DNA of 38,435 bases from an uncultured bacterium (GCA_913063055.1 CAJXZK010000017.1:1-38435); one strand, 5' to 3'. Counted from the first letter of the stretch, positions 7,531 to 15,732 are shown. Numbers and translations are program-made. Notes: a model not told the origin generated them from the letters alone.

Positions 7531-8688
7531 TCATCGCGTCCACTTCGCCACCAGCTCCTGGCCTACTGCAATCATTCCTGGCTGTATCAAGCGAGCATAT
7601 TCTGCAATCTCGCCGTCAAAGTCTTTACCTAGCGCTGCGATAATCTCCTCAGGCTTTTGCCTTGACTGTAGCAGCTCCATCAGCCTTTTCTGATAATGCA
7701 AAATGTCGGGAAAGTCGTCTGCTCCTAGCTCCGCAGGCTCGTTCGATTGCGCCAGAGCGATGGACTTCGGCGCAGTTATTGCGTCATCAATGCCATTTTG
7801 CCCCAGCCAATGTTGCTCAATGAGCCTGGCGATTGCTCGAAAGTCATCTCTAAATCGGTGTTGTTGCTCGGCGGTATTCATAGTGCCACCAAGGCGCTCA
7901 AATATCACCGCTTCGATATTTGGACATTTGGCCAGTACCAGAGGCAACAGTGCCAGCACTTCATCTGGAACTTCATTGTCGTGGGTGTCGCGCCGAATTT
8001 TATTGTTTTTTGCCTGGCTCCAAGATCCCCCTGAGATATGAATCTCGCAAACTCTATGCAGTGGGTAGGTTTTGAGCAGTTCTTCTGCCGATAGTCCGAA
8101 GTTTTCCAATTGACAGTAAAGGTTGTGCAAATCGAGCAGGATGAATCCGTTAAACGGTTCTAGCAGTTCGTCCAAGAAGCGTCCTTGTTCGTTAACATCG
8201 CTAAGGCTGAATGCCAGAGCTAGGTTCTCTAAGCCAATTCGTCTACTAGTAGTGTTGGCTAACTTTGCTAGCTTGAATTGACCGGCTGCTACAGATTGAG
8301 CCGTGTGTGGTACCGGTAGTGGTGCACCCTGCTTCAACTCACCAAGGCGTGAAAAGCCAAAGTGCTCAGAGAAGCGGACAAATTGCCTCTGCTCTAATTC
8401 CCTCTCAAGGTTCTCTATCCAGCCGGTGTCAACTGCTGTCCAATCGGCGCTGAGCGGCGAGTAGTTAACACCATGACCATACAGGCTGTGAGTAGAGCTG
8501 AAAAAATTCAGTAGCTCATCGGCCCATTCTGGTAGAGCGGTGGCCCAGCCAATATCCGGGCTCCATTCTAATATTTCCACTTCGTCGTTACTGAACAATG
8601 GCAAGGCCGCTGCTAAGAAATCTTCTTGCAGCATCAGAGATAGACCTAATTTAGGTTTATGTCTTGGTTTAATCTTTGGCTTTGGAAT
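7531..8688 (-). CDS. DUF692 / MNIO-family iron enzyme, probable ATT start
   Basis: Belongs to DUF692 (multinuclear non-haem iron-dependent oxidative enzymes), a TIM-barrel family whose studied members (MbnB, TglH) modify peptides at Cys or Asn. Likely metal-site motifs, numbered from the internal ATG at 8634: HGVNYSP (H54), SEHFGF (H91), GLENLA (E136), LLDLHNLY (D168, H170, N171), EIHISGG (H199), RDTHDNEVPDEV (D216, H218) and FERLGG (E246). The track's ATG drops the first barrel strand. Reading upstream in frame gives KPKLGLSL, a typical family start, and a strong AGGAGAGG sits five bases before an in-frame ATT at 8688. There is no ATG, GTG or TTG between the preceding stop and the internal ATG. 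The last ~90 residues extend beyond the barrel. No obvious precursor peptide is adjacent. Confidence 0.82.
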   Translation of the reverse strand: MPKPKIKPRHKPKLGLSLMLQEDFLAAALPLFSNDEVEILEWSPDIGWATALPEWADELLNFFSSTHSLYGHGVNYSPLSADWTAVDTGWIENLERELEQRQFVRFSEHFGFSRLGELKQGAPLPVPHTAQSVAAGQFKLAKLANTTSRRIGLENLALAFSLSDVNEQGRFLDELLEPFNGFILLDLHNLYCQLENFGLSAEELLKTYPLHRVCEIHISGGSWSQAKNNKIRRDTHDNEVPDEVLALLPLVLAKCPNIEAVIFERLGGTMNTAEQQHRFRDDFRAIARLIEQHWLGQNGIDDAITAPKSIALAQSNEPAELGADDFPDILHYQKRLMELLQSRQKPEEIIAALGKDFDGEIAEYARLIQPGMIAVGQELVAKWTR

Positions 8689-8693
8689 AACTG

Positions 8694-8701
8694 CCTCTCC
8701 T
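8694..8701 (-). promoter_or_regulatory. Strong Shine-Dalgarno deciding the DUF692 start
   Basis: AGGAGAGG on the minus strand, five bases before an in-frame ATT codon. The ORF-track ATG lies 54 bases further on and has no ribosome site (CTATCTCTG precedes it). Confidence 0.7.
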
Positions 8702-8772
8702 ACTCTTAGATAAGTCTAGCTCATTGCTCCAACAGGGCAGCGGCTGGCAAAAATCCCAAAATTAACCTGCGC

Positions 8773-11487
8773 GTGCGTATATACCACAGTGTTTTATTAA
8801 GCGAAAAGATACACAATCTTCTTTCCTTAGCTACCCCCCTAATGAGAGCTAATTTGGATCAAGTTCAACCATCAGCTATTAAGAATAGGTTGGAGACGCC
8901 AGAGACTAGTCCGTTTGAGGAAACTCATTCGAGCTTGGGTCTTTATCTTGCGCGCGCCCATAAGGCAGACGTTGTCAGCTTTAACCCCCATGTGCCGAAG
9001 ACTCCGCGGCAGCAAAGCATGCAGCAGTTTTTGTCGGGTATTGCCGCATCGTCCGATCGTGCTAAGCCCCATCAGACTCAGTCTATTGGCGAAAATTTTA
9101 CGGTTGCCCTCAATCACTCTTATCTCAATGAAGAGCTTGTGCTGCAGTCTCTGGAAGCAAAGAAACCCACTTTCAAAAAGTCGATTGCTGCCGATGGCAC
9201 CCAGAATTTAAATGAAGTGAGCGGAATCAAGCTCAACTTTCATACTTTTGGCCATGACCAGAAGTTAGATGTTAGAAGCATTGCCATAAGCAAAGAAACT
9301 AACGGTAGTACTCGCTTTCAGCTTCAGGTAGACAATCCACTGCCGTTTGAGGTGGAAAAAGTCTTCAACGCCCCGAGCACCTTGCCCTTGAATTTTGTCG
9401 TTGATGCTAAAGGCCGGGTCTCTTATCCGCGAGACAGCGAAGTGTTGCATTCGCTTTCCGAGCATAGCAATACCACTTTGCCAGGGCTGGTGCTGCGCGA
9501 TGCCCTTAGCGATGCTGGCGACGTTGCCCAGTTTATTGAGCATAACCCCGCCTGGGTGAAGAATATCATGGCGCCCTTTATGTCTCGCTTTGGTACTTAT
9601 CTTAAGAGCGATTTTGATCCTAGCGTGGTGCTGAATTCGGCTCAATCAGACAAAGCTGCTCCGGCAGGTAAAGGTGACCAAGCTCAGGCGCCAGTTAAAA
9701 ATTCCACCACCGACAGCGTTAAGCCGCGCTCGACAGATGCATTGCCAGCTACTGATGCTTCGACTTTCAAAATAAAAGGGCCCGGCGATTATGTCGAGAC
9801 CATGCAAATCGAAGGTCGCACGCGCAGTTTTCATGTGCATGTGCCAGCTAGTTATGATGCGGCCAAGCCTATGCCAATGATGCTCCTTGCTGCTGGTATG
9901 TCGCAGACCGGTAAGGATGTTGAGGAGATGTTTCAGGCTAACAAACTGTCTGACAAAGAAGGTTTTATTGCAGTCTACCCTGATTCAGTTAACTGGTTTG
10001 ATGTAAAAGATCTGCGTACCTGGGAGAGTGGCAACGGTTTGGTGCTGCCAGGACAAAAGGCTAGCGATGTCAAATTTATGGGTGACATCATTGAGGCGAC
10101 CAAGAAGCAAGTTAATATAGATCCTCAGCGCATCTATATGGCTGGCCTCTCCAATGGTGGCATGCTGACTTATTCTACCGCTGCAGCTCTGTCTGGCACT
10201 CTTGCTGGCATTGGCATATTGAGCTCGACCATGAGTGGTAAGGAGCCGGCACCGAAAGAACCGCTTTCGATGATCAATATCCATGGTACTGCCGACCGAA
10301 TTATTCCTTATGAGGGTATGACTGATACTCCGCCGGTTTTGACCGATGTTGGGGTGCCCGTATTCCAGCCAGCGCATTTTGGCACTGACTACTACCGCAA
10401 GCTAGCCGGTATAACCACTGAACCTACAGTGATTAAGAATGGCATTGAGACTATTGAGAGATCATCTAATCCTGCAAATGGCACAGCAGTTGAGCATATT
10501 ACTCTTGCTGGCGTGGATCATTTTCTTGATGATCCCGCCCATCGACTGCAACAGGTTTGGGATTTCTTTGAAGCGCATCCGCGACCTACTCCTCCAAAAC
10601 CTAGCGACAATGTTGAAGTAAAAACCAGTATGGCGGTGGAAGAGTTAACCACTGTCAAGCAACTGCAAGCTGCAATGAAGCAGCGCGGTGTTGCTGGAAT
10701 GGAGCAAGACGTAGATAACATTTTTGATGCCGCTCTGACAATTTCTGACGGCTCAATCAGCCCTTCGCGAATCTTCGATAAGATAACTCGCTCTACCCAT
10801 GTGGCTTTCAATGATCCAGTAAATAAGTTTATTCAAAACACTACATTGATTTCAAAGAAGCAGAACACCATCACTATTGATCGCAAAGTCAATGCCGATA
10901 TTCCACTGCATGTATCCTTTGGCGTCGGCGCGCTTAAGTCAATCGAAATCGGAAAGACTTCATTTGACCTGGCCAAGTCGAATGGTTACCCACAGCTGAA
11001 GAATATAAGCGGCATTACATTGCACGCTCAAGTCGCTGGTTACAATTTGGATAGCGATATTCAAGACATTACCGAATTGCCGGCTGGTCACAATGGAGCC
11101 AATGGGCGCATCTATCGAGCCACTATGGAAAATCCACTACCTGGTTGGATGCGCACTGTTTTGTTCTCGCCTGGTAAGTTTAATGTGGATCTGCAATTTG
11201 ACCCCAACGGCAATCCGGCAGTAGTTAATCGTAGTCAAACAGAAAGACAGTTGCTGGGCAAGAATCCATTTGTAAGTGGAATAGCCGATGAAGCTCAAGA
11301 TGTTGCCAATCTCTATCACCATCCCGGTTGGCTCAATGGACTTACCGTCGCTTCTGATGTGGGTATTACCGGCGGTTTGACTTATGCCGCCTACCGCTTT
11401 GGTGGCTCTAGGGCTAAACTGGCAGCTACAGTTGGTTTTATAGCAGCACCGATGGTGATTGATCTTATTCGTCGCAATATCTCCTAG
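8773..11487 (+). CDS. Large protein with PHB-depolymerase/LpqC-like esterase domain flanked by a duplicated domain
   Basis: Central residues about 335-603 form an alpha/beta hydrolase of the polyhydroxybutyrate depolymerase/feruloyl esterase type. The nucleophile is S460 in GLSNGG, the acid is probably D508 in HGTADRIIPYEG and the histidine H583 in GVDHF. On either side lie two related domains. The N-terminal copy (about 100-265) contains VSGIKLNFHTFG, DNPLPFEVEKVF and HNPAWVKNI. The C-terminal copy (about 690-857) contains ISGITLHAQVAG, ENPLPGWMRTVL and HHPGWLNGL. A C-terminal hydrophobic stretch (about 876-898) may anchor it. There is no N-terminal signal peptide. The start is uncertain: GTG at 8773, or ATG 23 codons later; neither has a clear ribosome site. 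Substrate unknown. Confidence 0.82.
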   Translation: MRIYHSVLLSEKIHNLLSLATPLMRANLDQVQPSAIKNRLETPETSPFEETHSSLGLYLARAHKADVVSFNPHVPKTPRQQSMQQFLSGIAASSDRAKPHQTQSIGENFTVALNHSYLNEELVLQSLEAKKPTFKKSIAADGTQNLNEVSGIKLNFHTFGHDQKLDVRSIAISKETNGSTRFQLQVDNPLPFEVEKVFNAPSTLPLNFVVDAKGRVSYPRDSEVLHSLSEHSNTTLPGLVLRDALSDAGDVAQFIEHNPAWVKNIMAPFMSRFGTYLKSDFDPSVVLNSAQSDKAAPAGKGDQAQAPVKNSTTDSVKPRSTDALPATDASTFKIKGPGDYVETMQIEGRTRSFHVHVPASYDAAKPMPMMLLAAGMSQTGKDVEEMFQANKLSDKEGFIAVYPDSVNWFDVKDLRTWESGNGLVLPGQKASDVKFMGDIIEATKKQVNIDPQRIYMAGLSNGGMLTYSTAAALSGTLAGIGILSSTMSGKEPAPKEPLSMINIHGTADRIIPYEGMTDTPPVLTDVGVPVFQPAHFGTDYYRKLAGITTEPTVIKNGIETIERSSNPANGTAVEHITLAGVDHFLDDPAHRLQQVWDFFEAHPRPTPPKPSDNVEVKTSMAVEELTTVKQLQAAMKQRGVAGMEQDVDNIFDAALTISDGSISPSRIFDKITRSTHVAFNDPVNKFIQNTTLISKKQNTITIDRKVNADIPLHVSFGVGALKSIEIGKTSFDLAKSNGYPQLKNISGITLHAQVAGYNLDSDIQDITELPAGHNGANGRIYRATMENPLPGWMRTVLFSPGKFNVDLQFDPNGNPAVVNRSQTERQLLGKNPFVSGIADEAQDVANLYHHPGWLNGLTVASDVGITGGLTYAAYRFGGSRAKLAATVGFIAAPMVIDLIRRNIS

Positions 11488-11523
11488 GGCGACTTTGAAT
11501 TAGCCTTCGGCAGCCGAGGCACA

Positions 11524-11573
11524 CTTAGAGCTGGGTTTATCCTTTGGGAAGCTCTAAGGTTCTCCTTTTTGTC
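11524..11573 (+). terminator. Probable terminator of the esterase gene
   Basis: CTTAGAGCT and AGCTCTAAG form a perfect 9-bp stem around a 17-base loop, followed after several bases by CTTTTTG. It overlaps the last codons of the convergent SAF gene. The gap before the T-run makes it weaker than a textbook case. Confidence 0.45.
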
Positions 11574-11946
11574 TTGCCGGCTCTATCATTTCGTTGGTTA
11601 TGATCTGTCCTTCCTTAATTTCGGCTTTTGTTTTGGCTCCGACAATATCCTCTTCCACTAAGATTTGGCCTGTTTGTATTCCATATTTCGCAAGATTTCC
11701 CACAGCAAAATTGCGGCACTGAATTCTGTGTTGTGGGCTTTTACCGTCGTAGATCCAAGTCTCCTGCAAGTCTTCATCTTTGATGGTGGCGTTTTTAGGT
11801 ATTGCTTTAGTTGCATAAACGACAATTATCTTTTGTCGATTCGACTCGATCGATTTAGATTGCCCTAGAGTCACGGTGTTAGAGCCTGCAACTATCAGCG
11901 CTGTGATGGCTATTCCCCCGGCTGTAATTCGTATTGATGCTTGCAT
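11554..11946 (-). CDS. Secreted SAF-domain protein (CpaB-like)
   Basis: A 130-residue protein with a signal peptide (about 1-29: ITAGGIAITALIVAGSNTVT). It has SAF-type motifs: VVYATKAIPKNATIKDEDLQ, then VGNLAKYGIQTGQILVEEDI, then IKEGQIITNEMI. SAF domains occur in CpaB/FlgA-type pilus and flagellar P-ring chaperones and in sialic acid synthases. No pilus or flagellar genes are nearby and the protein is far shorter than CpaB, so only 'SAF-domain, exported' is supported. It stands alone, convergent to the esterase gene and divergent from the LysM gene. Confidence 0.75.
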   Translation of the reverse strand: MQASIRITAGGIAITALIVAGSNTVTLGQSKSIESNRQKIIVVYATKAIPKNATIKDEDLQETWIYDGKSPQHRIQCRNFAVGNLAKYGIQTGQILVEEDIVGAKTKAEIKEGQIITNEMIEPARQKGEP

Positions 11947-12077
11947 TGGGTTGTTCTACACCTATTTGCCTATTTCGAACGTTAACAACTCGGCAACACC
12001 TTAGCAATATTGTGTGAAAGTCTCCACCGGGCCAAGGCGCCGTGAGAGCAGGTCAAACTTTTATAGAGGGCAGATGT

Positions 12078-13661
12078 ATGTCGATTGAAGCGGGTATCGG
12101 TGAGAAGACAGAGAAAGCGATAAGCAATAAGAACGATAAGGCAGATCTGAGCTCAGTTTTCGATGATTGGAAGAATAACACAAGTAAAGCTGAGAATCAG
12201 GCTGAGCGTACCTCAATCAATAATGCCCTTCACAAGGTTCTGCCCAAGCTTTCGATTATCGATTTTACTACTGATGAAACTGGTGCAAAGTATGTCACTA
12301 CTTTCGACGGTGAAAGCAACAAACTACAGCTGCGTACTGTTAATGATTTTAAGGTTGTAGAAGGCCAAGAGAGCGACTTGACCAAGGCTATGGCAGAAAA
12401 GAAGGAGACTCCTGAGCAGGTGGTTCAGTATCTGTCTACACAAGTAGATGCTAAGAAAGATGCAGATAGCAAGAAAAGTGTTGAGCAATCCAAAACTGAT
12501 GAAGCTAAGGTCGGTGAAGTTAAGCAATACGCAATTCAGCCTGGTGATAACCTTTGGAAGATTGCCAAACGTGAAATTGTTGAAGCAAATAAAGCCAATG
12601 GGAAACCTGACGCTGTGCCGTCACCAAATGAAGTGAAGGCCTTCATTGACAAAATAGTGTTAGCCAACCGGGAAGGTGATGGCGCCATTAAGAATGCCAA
12701 CGTTATTTATGCGGGAAAGACGCTGAACATCCCGGTTGAGAAGAAAGAAGTTCCGAAGACTGAAGAAGAACCAAAGGCTGAGAATAAAGAAGTTCCGAAG
12801 ACTGAAGAGGAACCGAAAGCTGAGAAGAAAGAAGCTCCGAAGACCGACGAAGAGCCAAAGGTCGAGAATAAAGAAGTTCCTAAAACTCAAGAAGAGCCAA
12901 AAGTAGAGAAGCAAGAAGAGATTGAAGTTAAACCGTCATCGGCAAATACAGAGCCTAGCAACAAAACAACTAATGCTACTACTAATGTCCCAGCCGATTC
13001 GTTTACCCCTAAAGCTGATACATATTACAATCCAACAATTGGTGCTGATGAGGCCGCCAAAGAGAGTGCTGTTCTAAATAAATTCTATGAGCAGATGCGG
13101 ACACTCGATGGTGCTGAGTCTGGCAAGGCCTTCGTTACAGCCGCCGAGATCAATAAATTCATTGAGGCCAATAAGACTCATCTACCTAGAACCGACGGTC
13201 AACCGGTGCCCAATGCCGAAGAGATTGAGTTATTAGAGAAAGCAGCTAAAAATATTGTTCGCATTGCCGCATCCAGCAACGATGAGCTGTTCTTTGAGTC
13301 GAGCGGAGCCACTCGCAAAGACGTACAGATTTTCGCCGAGCAAGAAAAAGACTTTGAAGGTCGCTTCCAAGCTCGCTTCTATCTAGACAAGCATTTCGAT
13401 AGAATGACAGCCGGTCAAGATCATATTTCTGTGGCTGAAATTAAAGTCTATCGCGATCAGCTAGCAACTCGTCCGAATTCTGAGGCCGAGGTAAAAGCAG
13501 TGGATAATGTCTTGGTCCAGTTGGGCAAACACGGCTACAAGGATGGCAGCATATTGTTTAGAGACAATGCCAAAGCTGCAATTCGGGATGAGGTTGGTGG
13601 TTCAAGTTATGCTGAATATGGTGGTCGCAGCTATCCGATTCCAGTAGTAGCAGCGAAATAA
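12078..13661 (+). CDS. LysM-domain protein with Lys/Glu/Pro repeat linker
   Basis: Start chosen at the ATG at 12078, which has GAGGG seven bases before it; the track's GTG at 12042 adds 12 residues without a ribosome site. This gives 527 residues. A LysM domain (about 149-219) begins YAIQPGDNLWKIAKREI and ends AGKTLNIP, with an insertion in its middle. LysM binds N-acetylglucosamine polymers such as peptidoglycan. Four 14-residue repeats of the EKKEVPKTEEEPKA kind follow, then a disordered linker. The helical C-terminal region has acidic turns (AGQDHISVAEIK) that recall EF-hands but lack a full loop. No signal peptide is visible, which is odd for a wall-binding protein. Confidence 0.8.
   Translation: MSIEAGIGEKTEKAISNKNDKADLSSVFDDWKNNTSKAENQAERTSINNALHKVLPKLSIIDFTTDETGAKYVTTFDGESNKLQLRTVNDFKVVEGQESDLTKAMAEKKETPEQVVQYLSTQVDAKKDADSKKSVEQSKTDEAKVGEVKQYAIQPGDNLWKIAKREIVEANKANGKPDAVPSPNEVKAFIDKIVLANREGDGAIKNANVIYAGKTLNIPVEKKEVPKTEEEPKAENKEVPKTEEEPKAEKKEAPKTDEEPKVENKEVPKTQEEPKVEKQEEIEVKPSSANTEPSNKTTNATTNVPADSFTPKADTYYNPTIGADEAAKESAVLNKFYEQMRTLDGAESGKAFVTAAEINKFIEANKTHLPRTDGQPVPNAEEIELLEKAAKNIVRIAASSNDELFFESSGATRKDVQIFAEQEKDFEGRFQARFYLDKHFDRMTAGQDHISVAEIKVYRDQLATRPNSEAEVKAVDNVLVQLGKHGYKDGSILFRDNAKAAIRDEVGGSSYAEYGGRSYPIPVVAAK
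12738..12905 (+). repeat. Four 42-bp in-frame repeats in the LysM gene
   Basis: Four consecutive imperfect 42-bp units encode EKKEVPKTEEEPKA-like 14-residue blocks. The DNA units differ at third positions, so the array is not recent. Confidence 0.85.
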
Positions 13662-13692
13662 CCCACCAGCTGCTTGTTATTAATCAATGTAC

Positions 13693-15009
13693 TTAACTCA
13701 AGTGATTCTCATAGGCGTAGCGCACAAGAGCGGCCCGGGTACTCAAGTTCAATTTCTTTCTCAGTCTCGATACGTGTACTTCTGTGGTGCCTTCAGTAAT
13801 GTGTAGCTCTTCGGCAATTTCCTTATTCGATAGACCAAGAGCTACTTGCTTAAGCACTTCAATTTCTCTAGTACTGAGCTTGATGCGAACTTTCTCGCGG
13901 CTCTCTGTGCGCTCGGTCAACTCTTTGGTGCTGTGTACAACTTGAGTTAGTTGACTGCACAAGTCTGTTAGTTTGCTAATCGATGTGCTCTGCGCTTCAA
14001 CAATTTGATAAAGCTTGGCCTGGCTAAGAGCAATTGATAATTGGTTAGCAATACGCGATAGCAGGTTGATGTCGCGCACTGTCCACATTCTCTTATCGCT
14101 GTGAGCATCAAGGTGGAGCAAGCCCATTAACTTACCGCGATAAACCAAGGGCACCATGACCATCGATTTAATTTTGTAATTGACTAGTTCTAAGCGCACA
14201 TCTTTGGCAAAGGCAAAGGTGTCATCTTGCACCACCATTAGTGGCCGTCTCTCACCAACATCTAAAAGGAGGTCGTGATATTTAGAAAACAGTGTGCTTT
14301 TGTCTGATATTGGCGTCAAGCTTTCGGTGGTCATCTGTCTGACGATGCGCATTGTATTATCGGGGTCTCCGATCAAGCATATTAGTGCTCGTGAGGCCTC
14401 AAATTCTTTCAGAAGGCTTTCAGTGGCCCGCTCTAAAATATCGGATTGATCGAGGGAGCCGTGAACATTTACAACGAACCGATTAAAGAGTGCTTCGTCA
14501 TTGGAAGACTTCTCTACGCGGTCATACATCTCTTTCAAGTTTTCGACAATGATGGCCCGCTGCAAGTTTGTTGTAATCATGCGCGGTAAGAATTTGTGAT
14601 ACTCGCCAATTTTCGGCAGATAGTCACTGGCGCCAGCAATGAGTAATTTTAGGGCTAATTCTTGTGAATCAACGCTGGTAATGACGATGATTGGAGAATT
14701 TGGAGCCTGTGCCGCGAGGGTGGTAACTAAGTCGACGCCGCTGCTGTCCGGTAGGTCGTTGTCGACGACTAATACGTCATATGGAGTGGTCTTGATGCGA
14801 GCGATGGCTTCTTTGGCCGTGGCCACGGCATCAACATCGTATAAAGGAGATTGCGAAATGATTGCCTTGCGCACTAGTTGCAGGTCTTTTTCCACGGGCT
14901 CAATCAAAAGTACCCGGCGCTCGCGTTGAATTTGGACGGCAATATCTGCGTCTGAGGCATCCGCCTTGGGCTCTATTGCTACTGGTTTCTCGTCTTCCAA
15001 GTTATTCAT
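13693..15009 (-). CDS. Response regulator with REC, GAF and LuxR-type HTH
   Basis: Residues about 32-150 are a receiver domain: phospho-acceptor D83 (VLVVDNDLPDSSG), switch T111 and K133 in SDYLPK. The acidic pocket is altered, since the usual E-D pair reads E37-P38, which may affect Mg binding. Residues about 165-335 form a GAF domain (MVMVPLVYRGKLMGLLHLDA), followed by a coiled linker. A LuxR/NarL-type HTH (about 373-432) shows LSTREIEVLKQVALGLSNKE and TTEVHVSRLRKKL. It is therefore a DNA-binding regulator with phosphorylation and small-ligand inputs. No kinase is adjacent. Its 5' leader holds six 13-bp tandem repeats, which could be its own binding sites (inference). Confidence 0.9.
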   Translation of the reverse strand: MNNLEDEKPVAIEPKADASDADIAVQIQRERRVLLIEPVEKDLQLVRKAIISQSPLYDVDAVATAKEAIARIKTTPYDVLVVDNDLPDSSGVDLVTTLAAQAPNSPIIVITSVDSQELALKLLIAGASDYLPKIGEYHKFLPRMITTNLQRAIIVENLKEMYDRVEKSSNDEALFNRFVVNVHGSLDQSDILERATESLLKEFEASRALICLIGDPDNTMRIVRQMTTESLTPISDKSTLFSKYHDLLLDVGERRPLMVVQDDTFAFAKDVRLELVNYKIKSMVMVPLVYRGKLMGLLHLDAHSDKRMWTVRDINLLSRIANQLSIALSQAKLYQIVEAQSTSISKLTDLCSQLTQVVHSTKELTERTESREKVRIKLSTREIEVLKQVALGLSNKEIAEELHITEGTTEVHVSRLRKKLNLSTRAALVRYAYENHLS

Positions 15010-15017
15010 CCAACACG

Positions 15018-15095
15018 GTTCGTTTAGAGATTTCGTTTAGAGCCTTCGTTTAGAGCTTTCGTTTAGAGCTTTCGTTTAGAGCTTTCGTTTAGAGA
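15018..15095 (-). repeat. Six tandem 13-bp repeats in the leader of the LuxR-type regulator gene
   Basis: Plus-strand unit TTTCGTTTAGAGC (minus: GCTCTAAACGAAA) repeated six times without spacers; units 4 and 5 are identical and the others differ only at the unit ends. The array begins nine bases upstream of the regulator's ATG. The 13-bp period exceeds one helical turn (10.5 bp), so the units would not all lie on one face of the helix. Each unit contains TCTAAA, which resembles a weak -10 box. Confidence 0.9.
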
Positions 15096-15372
15096 TCATG
15101 GGCAGGCCTGTTATCAACCTAACATAAGAATGCCTATATTGAATTATCTTCCCACCTATAGGCTGTCACCCCTAACCTGCTGCTATAACTGCAATATGAG
15201 GTTCGGCAATACAAATGTTGTCAACCTAATTTGCGACGACTTGTGGGCAATGCTGTTCAGTTTTAGACCCTGACCCTCACCAAGCCCCCCAGCCCATGCA
15301 TCGTTAGGCCCTAATACTGATTAGGCACTGATACAAATAGCGAAGTAAGGCCCACGAGTTCATAAAACCAAG
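15096..15372. other. Gene-free stretch, possible non-coding RNA or regulatory region
   Basis: With the repeats and the terminator this makes a 406-bp space without a credible ORF. It contains a small hairpin CCTAAT-ACTG-ATTAGG (about 15310-15327). It also contains C-runs at 15268-15295 that give a G-quadruplex-like pattern on the minus strand, a 9-bp direct repeat TCAACCTAA (15114 and 15221), and a minus-strand TTGACA at 15219-15224 without a well-spaced -10. The strong plus-oriented terminator at its right end has no plus-strand gene to serve. Confidence 0.4.
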
Positions 15373-15411
15373 GAGCAGCAGGTTTCCCTCGAACCGCTGC
15401 TCTTTTGTTTT
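15373..15411 (+). terminator. Strong intrinsic terminator
   Basis: GAGCAGC pairs with GCTGCTC, with an inner GGTT/AACC stem and one bulged A, followed by TTTTGTTTT. The best T-run is on the plus strand. On the minus strand it lies just after the stop of the gene at 15416 and is followed by CTTGGTTTT, so it may also end that gene. Confidence 0.75.
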
Positions 15412-15415
15412 ATAT

Positions 15416-15706
15416 TTATTTGCCCTGGCCACTCATTGTTATGGGCTGGCGGCCACTTTGAACATAAACCGATGAAAGTTTTTTGTGGCTTACTTTGGGG
15501 TTGTTGTTGCAGTAATCGCCCAAATCAGCTGTATAGGGCATGGCTTCGGGGTTGAAGTCTATGCGGGTTGGCTTCTCGCCGGTGGGTTCGAAGAAATCGC
15601 CGGTTATCTCGTAGTCGCCAGCTGGGTATGCTTTCACTTCTGGATTAATGAAGTAACCAACATTCTTGCCAGCCGGTGTATATACGTTGACCTTTACATC
15701 AGCCAT
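15416..15706 (-). CDS. Small acidic protein, unknown function
   Basis: 96 residues, beginning MADVKVNVYTPAGKNVGYFI; no signal peptide or membrane helix. It is beta-rich, with PAGDYEITGDFFEPTGEKPT and a single Cys. I do not recognise a family. The start has GGAG ten bases upstream. An extended -10 (TGC-TATAAG) lies about 45 bases before the start, followed by two palindromes that look like operator sites. It is therefore probably a singly transcribed, regulated gene ended by the hairpin at 15373-15411. Confidence 0.65.
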   Translation of the reverse strand: MADVKVNVYTPAGKNVGYFINPEVKAYPAGDYEITGDFFEPTGEKPTRIDFNPEAMPYTADLGDYCNNNPKVSHKKLSSVYVQSGRQPITMSGQGK

Positions 15707-15732
15707 TTACTAATTTCTCCTTCACCTTCAAT

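Noticed and set aside
7480-8772. Hidden precursor peptide beside the MNIO enzyme
   Set aside because: The spacers on both sides (51 and 84 bp) are too short or lack a Cys-containing ORF with a ribosome site.
12660-12914. Phe/Leu-rich minus-strand ORF in the LysM gene
   Set aside because: It is the antisense shadow of the Lys/Glu-rich repeat; its hydrophobic look comes only from complementing AAG/GAA codons.
15018-15095. Possible CRISPR array
   Set aside because: The 13-bp units are directly adjacent with no spacers, and no cas gene is present.
15096-15411. 6S RNA, tmRNA, SRP RNA or RNase P RNA
   Set aside because: I looked for the conserved motifs of each on both strands (for example GAGGAAAGTCC, the GGAAGCAGC SRP loop, the tRNA-like end of tmRNA) and found none. 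The GGTTCGA in the hairpin lacks a T-arm stem.
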